Source: Puniceicoccales bacterium
GTDB taxonomy: Bacteria > Verrucomicrobiota > Verrucomicrobiae > Opitutales > LL51
Length of the DNA stretch: 8,372 nt
Assembly: GCA_031283485.1 (NCBI GenBank)
Contig: JAITBR010000057.1
Coordinates: 1-8,372 of the forward strand
Direction: 5' to 3'
Positions 1 to 6,539 of the stretch are shown one piece after another. Every line of letters starts with the position of its first letter. Position 1 is the first letter of the stretch. Made by a program: the position numbers and the translations under genes. The notes below the pieces were generated by a model that was given only the letters and a program-made list of their open reading frames with translations, was not told where the DNA came from and searched no databases.

Positions 1-490
1 TAAGGCCTGTGCCAATTACAAAGTTGTGGCTAGCCTGCCCTACGCCATATCATCGCCGTGGTTCGAATCCCTGCTGGAATGCATACATTTGCCGCAATCA
101 ATTTCACTAATAATGCAACTTGACGTAGCCAACAGATTTTTTGCTCCGCACGGAACAAAATTATTCGGTCCAATATCGATTTTTCTGCAATCGGCATATC
201 ACAAAATAGCAACACATAAGATTTCCAGAAATTCCTTCTATCCCGTTCCCGGTGTCGACTCCACCATGATATTTCTGATGAAAAAAGCAGAACCATTTCT
301 ATTTTCACGGGAAACTAAGCGCAAAATCAGAGCAATTTTCACAAACAGACGCAAGCAGATAGAAAAAGCGTCCCTCAAACATGGCATTAGCGTCGGATCC
401 TGGTTAGATAGAAATAAAATACTACCCAACTTCCGCCCGGAACAAATCTCCGTCGAAGCATGGCAAGATTTTCAAGCTGTTTTCGACTAG
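1..490 (+). CDS. rsmA: 16S rRNA adenine dimethyltransferase RsmA/KsgA, C-terminal part (partial)
   Basis: This is the last 162 residues of a protein whose start lies left of the window; the frame is open from base 2 and ends at TAG 488-490. Members of the family dimethylate two adjacent adenines near the 3' end of 16S rRNA, using S-adenosylmethionine, late in 30S subunit assembly. Visible family features, in order: the motif IV region KVVASLPYAISSPWF, the segment SISLIMQLDVANRF, then FGPISIFLQ, the FYPVPGVDSTM segment, and the C-terminal helical domain with IFTNRRKQ and a final RPEQISVEAW. The SAM-binding Rossmann half (motifs I-III) is outside the window. One oddity is that motif IV, normally NLPY, reads SLPY here; Asn to Ser needs only an AAC to AGC change. 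dnaA follows on the same strand after about 300 bases. The family assignment is firm; whether the enzyme is fully active cannot be told from sequence. Confidence 0.93.
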   Translation, partial: KACANYKVVASLPYAISSPWFESLLECIHLPQSISLIMQLDVANRFFAPHGTKLFGPISIFLQSAYHKIATHKISRNSFYPVPGVDSTMIFLMKKAEPFLFSRETKRKIRAIFTNRRKQIEKASLKHGISVGSWLDRNKILPNFRPEQISVEAWQDFQAVFD

Positions 491-584
491 AAATAAGCAA
501 AGTTTTGTAAAAGCTAATAAATTGAAAAATCTTTTTGTGGCATTAAATTTTATATAAGTTTCTAAGCATTAAAACGTAGAAAAG

Positions 585-608
585 TTATTCACACAATATT
601 GTTAATAA
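585..608. promoter_or_regulatory. Pair of inverted DnaA boxes (one good, one with one mismatch)
   Basis: TTATTCACA at 585-593 (+) matches the DnaA box TTATNCACA exactly. On the minus strand, 600-608 reads TTATTAACA, one mismatch from the same pattern. The two sites face each other across 6 bp and lie within a larger inverted repeat (AAGTTATT 582-589, AATAACTT 604-611). The location is about 200 bp before dnaA in AT-rich DNA, which suits DnaA binding for autoregulation or origin function. The first box is well supported; the second is inference. Confidence 0.55.
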
Positions 609-695
609 CTTGTTGATTTCTTATTCTTGATTTCAAGTATGGAACATTAGGCTAACTGGATCAGCGTTAATCTTGGGAAGAATTTTATGAAAAAA

Positions 696-742
696 TTTTA
701 GACTAACGTCTTAGTTTGAAACTTGTTACAAGCAATGTTTGC
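696..742. repeat. Run of three adjacent small inverted repeats before dnaA
   Basis: Three palindromic units lie end to end. The first has 11-base arms at 696-706 and 711-721 around the loop CGTC (9 Watson-Crick pairs plus 2 G-T pairs). The second is CTTGT-T-ACAAG at 722-732, perfect with a single central base. The third is GCAA-TGT-TTGC at 732-742. None is a typical terminator, since the arms are AT-rich and no T-tract follows. They could be operator sites or structure in a dnaA leader RNA, or chance in AT-rich DNA. Confidence 0.35.
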
Positions 743-796
743 AATTTGGCAAAGTTAAGTAGTTAGTTGATTTACTTTTTTAACATAATTGAAACT

Positions 797-2203
797 ATGC
801 ACACATTACCTCTGCAAAAATGTGAACAACTTCTCCCAAAGGATGATAGGAGGAGCGCAAGTTCGTCCATTTGGGAAACGGTGAAAGTTGATTTTTCTAA
901 CATTTTTCCATCGGATGTGCACAAAACATGGTTTGAGCCGATAGTCGTTCTGGAGGAGTCGAAGGATGCGATCGTACTCGGCGTCCAAAATGATTTCGCT
1001 GTAATTTGGATACAGGAAAACTATTTGGATGTTATCACGAAAAGGCTCAGCACTGCCATTGGGCACCGGATTGATGTGACGCTGCGCATTGCCGGCGATG
1101 GAAGTGCCCAAATGCAATCCGTGGGAAAATCAATGCAGCGGCAAAAATATGGGCCAAAGCTGAAGACAAAGGAAATTTGCCAGCTCAATTCCAAGAATAC
1201 GTTCGAAAATTTTGTCGTCGGTTCCGGTAGCCAGATGGCACACGCCGCTTGCGTTGCCGTTGCGAGTACGCCGGGGCGCGCCTATAATCCGCTCTTTTTG
1301 TATGGTGATACGGGATTGGGAAAAACACATTTGATGCAGGCCGTCGCTCACCAAATTCTAAAGCAGGCTTCGCGAACCAACGTCGTATACACATCAACGG
1401 AAAAATTTACCAATGAATTTATAAATGCATTGCAGCAGAACAGCTTGCCACGTTTTAGGCAAAAGTACCGCGGCATCGACGTGTTGCTGATTGATGACAT
1501 TCACTTTTTATCCGGGAAAGAACGCATTCAGGAGGAATTTTTTCACACATTCAACGAATTGTTTGAGGCACAGAAGCAAATTTTACTGTGCAGTGATCGG
1601 CCTGCATCGGAGATTGCCAAACTGGAGAACAGACTCGTTTCGCGTTTTCAATGGGGCCTCGTTACCGACATACAGGCGCCGGATTTTGAAACCAGGATGG
1701 CGATCTTGGCAAAGAAGGCGACTGCCATGAATCTTCGCCTACCGCAGGATGTGATAGAGTGCCTGGCTAACCGTGTGTCCAGCAATGTACGCAAATTAGA
1801 AGGTGCCCTAACGCGCCTGGCAAGCTATTCTTCCCTAACTCACGCACCGATAAACATCGAAGCTGCCGAACATTTATTACACGACCTTTTTCACGAAGAA
1901 TCGTCGATGCAGGTGTCTGTGGTGCATGTCCAACAAAAGGTCGCAGAATACTATCGGCTTAAGTTGGCCGATATGTTGAGTAAACGTCGTCCGGCAAATA
2001 TTGCCTTTCCACGGCAGGTGGCGATGTACCTATGCCGAGTTATGACGACGCAATCCCTATCCGATATCGGCAATGAATTTGGCGGGCGCGACCATGGCAC
2101 AGTTATTTACGCATGCAAGACTGTAGAAAATATGATCGATCAGGATACATCGGTCAAGAGAACGGTGGATTATCTGCAGAAACTCATCGCCGACTCTAGG
2201 TAA
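797..2203 (+). CDS. dnaA: Chromosomal replication initiator protein DnaA
   Basis: DnaA binds DnaA boxes at the origin, forms an ATP-dependent filament, opens the duplex and helps load the replicative helicase. From ATG 797 the protein is 468 residues, a normal length. Domain I covers about residues 24-100 (IWETVKVDFSNIFPSD, then TWFEPI). The domain II linker is short, about 100-130. The AAA+ domain follows: Walker A GDTGLGKTH (170-178), Walker B LLIDDIHFL (230-238), sensor I LLCSDRP (263-269), the arginine-finger segment ENRLVSRFQWGL (277-288) and sensor II VRKLEGALTRL (331-341). Domain IV carries SKRRPANIAFPRQVAMYL (395-412) and the box-binding signature GGRDHGTVIYA (429-439). The start is uncertain: an in-frame TTG at 767 would add 10 residues, while the only strong Shine-Dalgarno in the window (AGGAGGA, 848-854) lies inside the gene. 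I chose 797 because it is the first ATG. sufB converges on it after 11 bp. Confidence 0.97.
   Translation: MHTLPLQKCEQLLPKDDRRSASSSIWETVKVDFSNIFPSDVHKTWFEPIVVLEESKDAIVLGVQNDFAVIWIQENYLDVITKRLSTAIGHRIDVTLRIAGDGSAQMQSVGKSMQRQKYGPKLKTKEICQLNSKNTFENFVVGSGSQMAHAACVAVASTPGRAYNPLFLYGDTGLGKTHLMQAVAHQILKQASRTNVVYTSTEKFTNEFINALQQNSLPRFRQKYRGIDVLLIDDIHFLSGKERIQEEFFHTFNELFEAQKQILLCSDRPASEIAKLENRLVSRFQWGLVTDIQAPDFETRMAILAKKATAMNLRLPQDVIECLANRVSSNVRKLEGALTRLASYSSLTHAPINIEAAEHLLHDLFHEESSMQVSVVHVQQKVAEYYRLKLADMLSKRRPANIAFPRQVAMYLCRVMTTQSLSDIGNEFGGRDHGTVIYACKTVENMIDQDTSVKRTVDYLQKLIADSR
821..829 (-). promoter_or_regulatory. Possible weak DnaA box inside the 5' end of dnaA
   Basis: The minus strand reads TTGTTCACA, one mismatch from TTATNCACA, just after the chosen dnaA start. 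It could be a further low-affinity DnaA site for autoregulation. A single 9-mer with one mismatch is easily due to chance in AT-rich DNA. Confidence 0.2.
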
Positions 2204-2214
2204 CCAATATGCAA

Positions 2215-3615
2215 TCAACTGACGTAGTTTTCCATCTCCGACTCAATCAACCGCTTGAGTTCGATGCTATATTCCATGGGAAATTCACGGACGAGATCAT
2301 TGATGAAACCGTTAACGCTTAAGCTGGCAGCATGTTTTTCGCAGATGCCACGCTGCATCATGTAAAAAATTTGTTCTCCATCGATGCGAAAAACGCTAGC
2401 TTCGTGCTCAATTTTGTTTTTACCACCAACCGCTTGAATTGTTGGATATGTTGCGGTTTTGCTTTCACCGTTCAGTAGCAATGCATCGCAGCGGGTTTTA
2501 TTCACGCAACCGGACAATTGTGGTGCCGTCTTGATTAGGCCGCGATAGGTAGCCATTCCATTGCGAATGGATATTGATTTTGACATAACATTGGAATAGG
2601 TATTATTTGCCAAATGAATCATCTTTGCACCGGTATCCTGGTGCTGCCCAGTCGAGGCGACAGCAATCGATAGCACTTCTCCACGCGCATGCTCACCGTT
2701 CAGAATTATGGCTGGATATTTAACCGTCAGCTGCGAGCCAATGTTGCAATCTATCCAGCGTATATCGGCCCCACTATGTGCTACAGCACGTTTAGTCACA
2801 AGATTGTAAACGCTATTTGACCAATTTTGTACAGTTATATACTGAATTTTTGCGCTGGGCAAAGCCACGAGCTCGACCACGGCCGAATGCAGGTTTGGAG
2901 TGTCAAAACGTGGAGCGGTACACCCTTCTAAGTACGTCACCTCGGCTCCCTCGTCCACAACGATCAATGTACGCTCAAATTGTCCAAAATTTTCGGAATT
3001 TATGCGAAAGTATGCTTGTAGCGGCTGTTCAATCTTTACGCCAGCGGGGACATAAATGAAACTTCCGCCGCTGAAAACTGCACCATTGAGTGCACTGAAT
3101 TTATTATCGGAGACTGGAACAACCGTAGCAAAAAATTTTCTAAAAATGTGGGAATATTCTTTTAGCCCGACCGTGGAATCGACGAAAATCACACCGCGTT
3201 CCAACAGCGCATCTTTCATTCTTGAATAGGCCGCTTCACTGTCAAATTGAGCCTCCACGCCAGCCAAAAATTTGCGCTCATTTTCGGGAACCCCCAGCCG
3301 CTCAAACGTTTCCCTAATTTCACTGGGGACATCATCCCAAGTTCGTTGAACTTTCTTGCCGTTGGCGAGATAATACTTAATTTTATCAAAATCTGTATCT
3401 ATGACATCGCTGTGATTGAACCATTTTGGCAAGTTTTTGGAAAAAAATACGTCCAGCGCTTCGTGACGAAATTCACGTAACCATTGTTCTTCTCCTTTGG
3501 TATCGGAAATATAATCAATGGTAGCATGGGTTAGCCCGTAGCCGGCATCATAGGCATAGTCAGTGCTGCAGCTAAAATCGCCAGCGTTTTGGGAATCATA
3601 AATTTCTTTATCCAT
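2215..3615 (-). CDS. sufB: Fe-S cluster assembly scaffold protein SufB
   Basis: SufB is the scaffold on which the SUF machinery builds iron-sulfur clusters; it normally works as SufB-SufC2-SufD in the cytoplasm. The protein has 466 residues, a usual length. After a variable N-terminal part (1-110) come the conserved segments [20 protein letters not shown] (173-192), [18 protein letters not shown] (202-219) and EGCTAP (230-235) of the beta-helix core. Near the C-terminus, Cys376 ([14 protein letters not shown]) aligns with the essential E. coli Cys405, and His404 and Glu405 (KIEHEA) align with His433 and Glu434. The end, [10 protein letters not shown] then [16 protein letters not shown], is typical. 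The full set of key residues suggests an active scaffold. The ATG overlaps the sufC stop by one base (TAATG), pointing to coupled translation. No sufD, sufS or sufU follows; the next gene is the convergent dnaA. SufD is a paralogue, but the Cys-Asp-Ala-Leu-Leu segment, Glu405 and length favour SufB. Confidence 0.95.
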   Translation of the reverse strand: MDKEIYDSQNAGDFSCSTDYAYDAGYGLTHATIDYISDTKGEEQWLREFRHEALDVFFSKNLPKWFNHSDVIDTDFDKIKYYLANGKKVQRTWDDVPSEIRETFERLGVPENERKFLAGVEAQFDSEAAYSRMKDALLERGVIFVDSTVGLKEYSHIFRKFFATVVPVSDNKFSALNGAVFSGGSFIYVPAGVKIEQPLQAYFRINSENFGQFERTLIVVDEGAEVTYLEGCTAPRFDTPNLHSAVVELVALPSAKIQYITVQNWSNSVYNLVTKRAVAHSGADIRWIDCNIGSQLTVKYPAIILNGEHARGEVLSIAVASTGQHQDTGAKMIHLANNTYSNVMSKSISIRNGMATYRGLIKTAPQLSGCVNKTRCDALLLNGESKTATYPTIQAVGGKNKIEHEASVFRIDGEQIFYMMQRGICEKHAASLSVNGFINDLVREFPMEYSIELKRLIESEMENYVS

Positions 3616-4349
3616 TATTTGCCAACGTTTTGATACCCACTTTCTTCTAAGGAATCGATAAGCTCAAGACCACCGCTACAGGCAATGCGTCCCTTTTCGA
3701 TGATGTGTACCGCATTGGGAACTATGCATTGCAGCAGCCGCTTATAATGAGTGATGATGAGTGTCGATACACCTTCGCCCTGCAAAGAATTGAAACCTTT
3801 GGCAACAATTTTCAAGGCATCAATATCCAATCCGCTATCTATTTCATCGAGCAAAATACATGTAGGCTTCAGCATGAGTATCTGCAGAATTTCCAATTTT
3901 TTTTTCTCACCACCAGAAAACCCAACGTTCATGGAACGGGAAGTGAAAGTGCGATCAATTTGCAAGAAATCCATGTATGCATACAAACTTTTGTAAAATT
4001 CGGTTGCCGAAAGGTGTTCTTTAGAGCGCGCCTGCACCGCCGCTCGCATGAAATTCGCTACGCTAACACCGGGAATTTCAACCGGGTGTTGGAAAGACAA
4101 AAAAACACCCAAACGCGCCCTTGCGTCCGGTGGGAGGCTAACAACCGATTTCCCATTTAATAAAATATCACCGGATTCAACTTTATAGCGCGGATGTCCA
4201 ACAATTGCATTAGCCAGTGAGCTTTTTCCTGCACCATTCTGCCCCATCAGGGCATGAATTTCGCCGCCAGGAATGAGCAGTGAAAAATTATGCAAAACTA
4301 TCCTACTATCAACACTTACAGTCAAATTTTTGATGGCTAAAGTACTCAT
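3615..4349 (-). CDS. sufC: Fe-S cluster assembly ATPase SufC
   Basis: SufC is the ABC-type ATPase that drives the shape changes in the SufB/SufD scaffold during Fe-S cluster assembly; it has no membrane part. From ATG 4349 it is 244 residues, about the usual 250. Motifs: Walker [10 protein letters not shown] (36-44), Q-loop [13 protein letters not shown] (84-96), signature [13 protein letters not shown] (144-156), Walker [17 protein letters not shown] (164-179) with the SufC-type tail DSGLDIDAL, and the H-loop [10 protein letters not shown] (197-206). Walker A has Gln where Pro is common (GPNG), which should not harm the P-loop. A TTG immediately before the ATG (4352) would add one residue; ATG is preferred. 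The gene lies 63 bases downstream of the HAD-type gene and overlaps sufB by one base, so sufC-sufB is clearly an operon and the HAD gene may belong to it. Confidence 0.95.
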   Translation of the reverse strand: MSTLAIKNLTVSVDSRIVLHNFSLLIPGGEIHALMGQNGAGKSSLANAIVGHPRYKVESGDILLNGKSVVSLPPDARARLGVFLSFQHPVEIPGVSVANFMRAAVQARSKEHLSATEFYKSLYAYMDFLQIDRTFTSRSMNVGFSGGEKKKLEILQILMLKPTCILLDEIDSGLDIDALKIVAKGFNSLQGEGVSTLIITHYKRLLQCIVPNAVHIIEKGRIACSGGLELIDSLEESGYQNVGK

Positions 4350-4412
4350 CAATCTTCATTATATGTGCTATTCGGCGTAAGATTGCGAGAATTTTGTGAG
4401 CCGGTTGAGGTC

Positions 4413-5384
4413 TCAATCTTCGTGAATGTGGACCGGCGGCGCTCCAATTACTGACCTCATGAGAGCTTCCGTTTTCTGAGCTATACGATCGCAGATCTGA
4501 GTCAGCTTCATCCTTATCCAACGTACGGTTGGGCTATTGTCCGTATAATTTGCCGGCCCATAGGCATCTATCCTGTTATCGGTCAACATCTTGTCATTTT
4601 GTGCAAATTCAGCTTCAGAATTTTCGTTGTAGACGGCATAGGCATAGCCACCCTCATGTCGCACTACGGTGAAAGCCGGAATATCGCTCGGACCATCGGC
4701 AATGTAAATCATATTTTCCATAATAATTCTTCTGTCAGCACAGCTGATGGCGCTGTTAATGTTGATGCTCGGATCTTTATTGCAACCCTTATTGATTTCA
4801 AAAATGCAGCGAGTTTTTTGCGTATTATCAATCATTCTGCCGATTTGTTGAATTTCTCCGCCACTTTTATATTCCACTCCATCCCGTAAAAAATTAGGTG
4901 GCAGTGGATCTTCGATGAGTTCACAGGCGTATATGCCATTAACATACTTTGCGATGCTTGAGCCGCGGATAACTTCGGCCAACCCGCTGCTAATTATGTA
5001 GTGCTCGAGCGTGATTCTATACCTCTGATTCCTTTCTTCCCCGCCAATAAAATTTTTGATCTTCTCAAAAAATTCCGGTAGACCATCGAAAAACTTGATC
5101 TTCGAACCAATTTCAAAGAGCTTCCTATTTGTTAATCCACGCAGCAATCCCGATTTTACATATGTCAACATGTGATTCATTGCTATGCTATCTACGGAAA
5201 CACTGATGCCATGTTTCGCGTATGCCTCCGGTAATGCATTTACCTCCTGCCAAAATTGCTTCAAATCCACTCCATACTCCTCAAACAAAACCTCTTGCAT
5301 GTAACAGGGCGTCAGAGTTTTATCAAAATCCCAAATGCACGCGATAACATTATCGTGCCCAATCACTATCCGTTTTCTGCTCAT
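4413..5384 (-). CDS. HAD-superfamily phosphatase-like protein, substrate unknown
   Basis: This 323-residue protein has the four HAD hydrolase motifs. Motif I is WDFDKTLTP, with nucleophile Asp19 and acid/base Asp21. Motif II is IISSG, with Ser132 or Ser133. Motif III is probably Lys190 (NTQKTRCIFE); Lys199 is an alternative. Motif IV is YIADGPSDIPAF, with Asp230 and Asp234 as metal ligands. The large helical insert between motifs I and II (about 30-125) is a C1-type cap, as in phosphoserine-phosphatase-like HADs. No signal peptide or membrane segment is seen, so the protein should be cytoplasmic. It is longer than classical SerB and extends past motif IV with a polar helical tail (about 265-323). 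The ATG at 5384 is the first residue of the conserved reading and has no clear ribosome binding site. The gene lies upstream of sufCB on the same strand, a possible three-gene unit. A Mg2+-dependent phosphatase is a sound call; the substrate cannot be named from sequence. Confidence 0.85.
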   Translation of the reverse strand: MSRKRIVIGHDNVIACIWDFDKTLTPCYMQEVLFEEYGVDLKQFWQEVNALPEAYAKHGISVSVDSIAMNHMLTYVKSGLLRGLTNRKLFEIGSKIKFFDGLPEFFEKIKNFIGGEERNQRYRITLEHYIISSGLAEVIRGSSIAKYVNGIYACELIEDPLPPNFLRDGVEYKSGGEIQQIGRMIDNTQKTRCIFEINKGCNKDPSININSAISCADRRIIMENMIYIADGPSDIPAFTVVRHEGGYAYAVYNENSEAEFAQNDKMLTDNRIDAYGPANYTDNSPTVRWIRMKLTQICDRIAQKTEALMRSVIGAPPVHIHED

Positions 5385-5447
5385 CGTACAAATTTTCTAA
5401 AATTCTTTTGAAAATAGGAAAAAATCATTTAAAAACAATCGAAATTT
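5385..5447. promoter_or_regulatory. Divergent promoter region between the HAD gene and prfA
   Basis: These 63 AT-rich bases separate two divergent starts, so promoters for both sides should lie here or reach into the coding ends. A weak minus-strand candidate is TTGTTT (5433-5438) with TATTTT (5411-5416), 16 bp apart, reading toward the HAD-sufC-sufB group. On the plus strand TTGAAA at 5408-5413 is followed only by a poor -10 (TAAAAA near 5430). Neither ATG has a clear Shine-Dalgarno. The region call rests on gene layout; the exact boxes are guesses. Confidence 0.4.
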
Positions 5448-6539
5448 ATGAATGATTTGCCAGATATCGCTCCGTTCAAGGCTCGCTACGATGAGCTCGA
5501 TACTTTGATGTCGGCTTCTGATTTTTATGCCGATCAGCGTAGGGCAACTGCTATTTCACGGGAATATCAAAAGCTGGCCACCCTAATTGAAAAAGTTGAA
5601 AAATTTTCCAAGCTCCGTGGAGAAATTGACGACGCAACGCAAATGCTAGCCGATGGAAATACTGACTGTGAGCTTCGTGTACTGGCCAACGAAGAAATAG
5701 CAGAAAAAATGACGGCAATTGATTCCATTCGGCATGAAATAATGCTTCTCATGCTGCCTCCAAATAAATCTGACTCCAGAAATACGGTCTTTGAAATACG
5801 CGCCGGTACGGGAGGTGAGGAAGCGGCTTTATTCGCCGGTGACCTATTTCGGATGTATTCAAAATTCGCTGAGTCGCGTGGCTGGACGATTGAGCTCATG
5901 TCAAGCAGCACATCCGAAACTGGTGGTTTCAAGGAAGTAATATTTTTAATTTCCGGCGAGGATGTGTATAAATTTTTGAAATTTGAAAGTGGCGTCCACC
6001 GTGTTCAGCGCGTTCCCATCACGGAAGCAAGCGGACGCATCCACACATCGGCGGCAACGGTCGCCGTCCTTCCTGAAGCCGAAGAAGTCGACATCCAAAT
6101 TGCTCCAGAAGATTTGGAAATCTCAGTTTGTCGGGCGAGTGGGCCGGGTGGTCAGGGTGTCAATACCACCGATTCCGCCGTTCAAATCTTGCACAAACCA
6201 TCTGGAATGCAGGTATACTGTGCAGATGAGCGTTCGCAGCAAAAGAACAAGATCAAGGCTCTCAAAGTATTACGGTCCCGTTTACTGCAAAAAAAAGAGG
6301 AAGAAGAACGGGCAAAGTACGCTGCAAATCGCAAAGATCAAATCGGCAGCGGTGACCGCTCCGAACGCATACGCACTTACAATTTTCCCCAAAACAGGCT
6401 GACTGACCATAGAATTGGGCTTACCCTGCACAACCTTCCGCAAATTATGGAAGGTGAGATTGGTATGCTCATAGATGCTTTGCAGCGAGCAAATTATGAA
6501 TCGGAAATTGCGGAACTGTTGAATCCTCGCAGCACCTAG
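5448..6539 (+). CDS. prfA: Peptide chain release factor 1 (RF1)
   Basis: RF1 reads UAG and UAA in the ribosomal A site and triggers release of the finished protein. The product has 363 residues, the normal length. The N-terminal helical domain 1 (about 1-105) is followed by the family block [22 protein letters not shown] (116-137). The stop-codon recognition tripeptide is Pro-Ile-Thr (190-192, in [15 protein letters not shown]), fitting the RF1 PxT pattern and not the RF2 SPF pattern. The catalytic GGQ is at 234-236 within [17 protein letters not shown]; the TTDSA reading is RF1-like and the residue after GGQ is Gly where E. coli has His. DERSQQKNK (260-268) and [18 protein letters not shown] (307-324) complete the RF1 pattern. 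The ATG at 5448 gives a standard N-terminus. prmC, the methyltransferase that modifies the GGQ glutamine and often sits next to prfA, is not in the window. The TAG stop overlaps the comEC stop tail to tail. Confidence 0.96.
   Translation: MNDLPDIAPFKARYDELDTLMSASDFYADQRRATAISREYQKLATLIEKVEKFSKLRGEIDDATQMLADGNTDCELRVLANEEIAEKMTAIDSIRHEIMLLMLPPNKSDSRNTVFEIRAGTGGEEAALFAGDLFRMYSKFAESRGWTIELMSSSTSETGGFKEVIFLISGEDVYKFLKFESGVHRVQRVPITEASGRIHTSAATVAVLPEAEEVDIQIAPEDLEISVCRASGPGGQGVNTTDSAVQILHKPSGMQVYCADERSQQKNKIKALKVLRSRLLQKKEEEERAKYAANRKDQIGSGDRSERIRTYNFPQNRLTDHRIGLTLHNLPQIMEGEIGMLIDALQRANYESEIAELLNPRST

Larger units (their letters stand above)
491..796. other. AT-rich spacer upstream of dnaA; candidate dnaA control region or oriC part
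   Basis: This 306-base stretch has no convincing coding frame. G+C is about 27% over 541-780 by hand count. It contains one DnaA box, an inverted near-match box, a perfect 10-bp palindrome (ACAATATTGT, 593-602) and a run of small inverted repeats (696-742). No GC-rich hairpin with a T-tract marks an rsmA terminator. TTGAAA at 522-527 and 716-721 resemble -35 boxes, but neither has a good -10 box at standard spacing, so I name no promoter. Bacterial origins often lie beside dnaA, and dnaA promoters are often autoregulated through DnaA boxes. Either role fits, and with only one exact box a full oriC is not proven. Confidence 0.5.

Noticed and set aside
498..536. Possible rsmA terminator (CAAA-GT-TTTG and AAAAA-TC-TTTTT)
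   Set aside because: Stems of 4-5 A-T-rich pairs are too weak, and there is no GC-rich hairpin followed by a T-tract.
806..1117. Minus-strand frame of 103 codons within dnaA
   Set aside because: Antisense to DnaA domain I; no motif and no ribosome binding site.
1982..2111. AFPRQ (ARPRQ in E. coli) and GRDHG (GRDHT in E. coli) in DnaA domain IV as possible loss of box binding
   Set aside because: AFPRQ also occurs in Bacillus-type DnaA, and the T/S/G position varies among bacteria. The KRR arginine and the RDH core are kept.
3705..4160. Open frame of 151 codons on the plus strand inside sufC
   Set aside because: It is fully antisense to sufC, which has every ABC ATPase motif. The translated product has no recognisable domain and an odd composition, so it is a shadow frame.
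4179..4244. SufC Walker A GQNG in place of GPNG as a sign of an inactive ATPase
   Set aside because: The catalytic Gly-Lys-Ser and all other motifs are intact; the second position of the P-loop is tolerant.
4349..4421. Nine-base direct repeat GAAGATTGA (minus strand) at the HAD gene end and the sufC start
   Set aside because: Short and split between one coding end and one start; chance is the simplest reading and no function is indicated.
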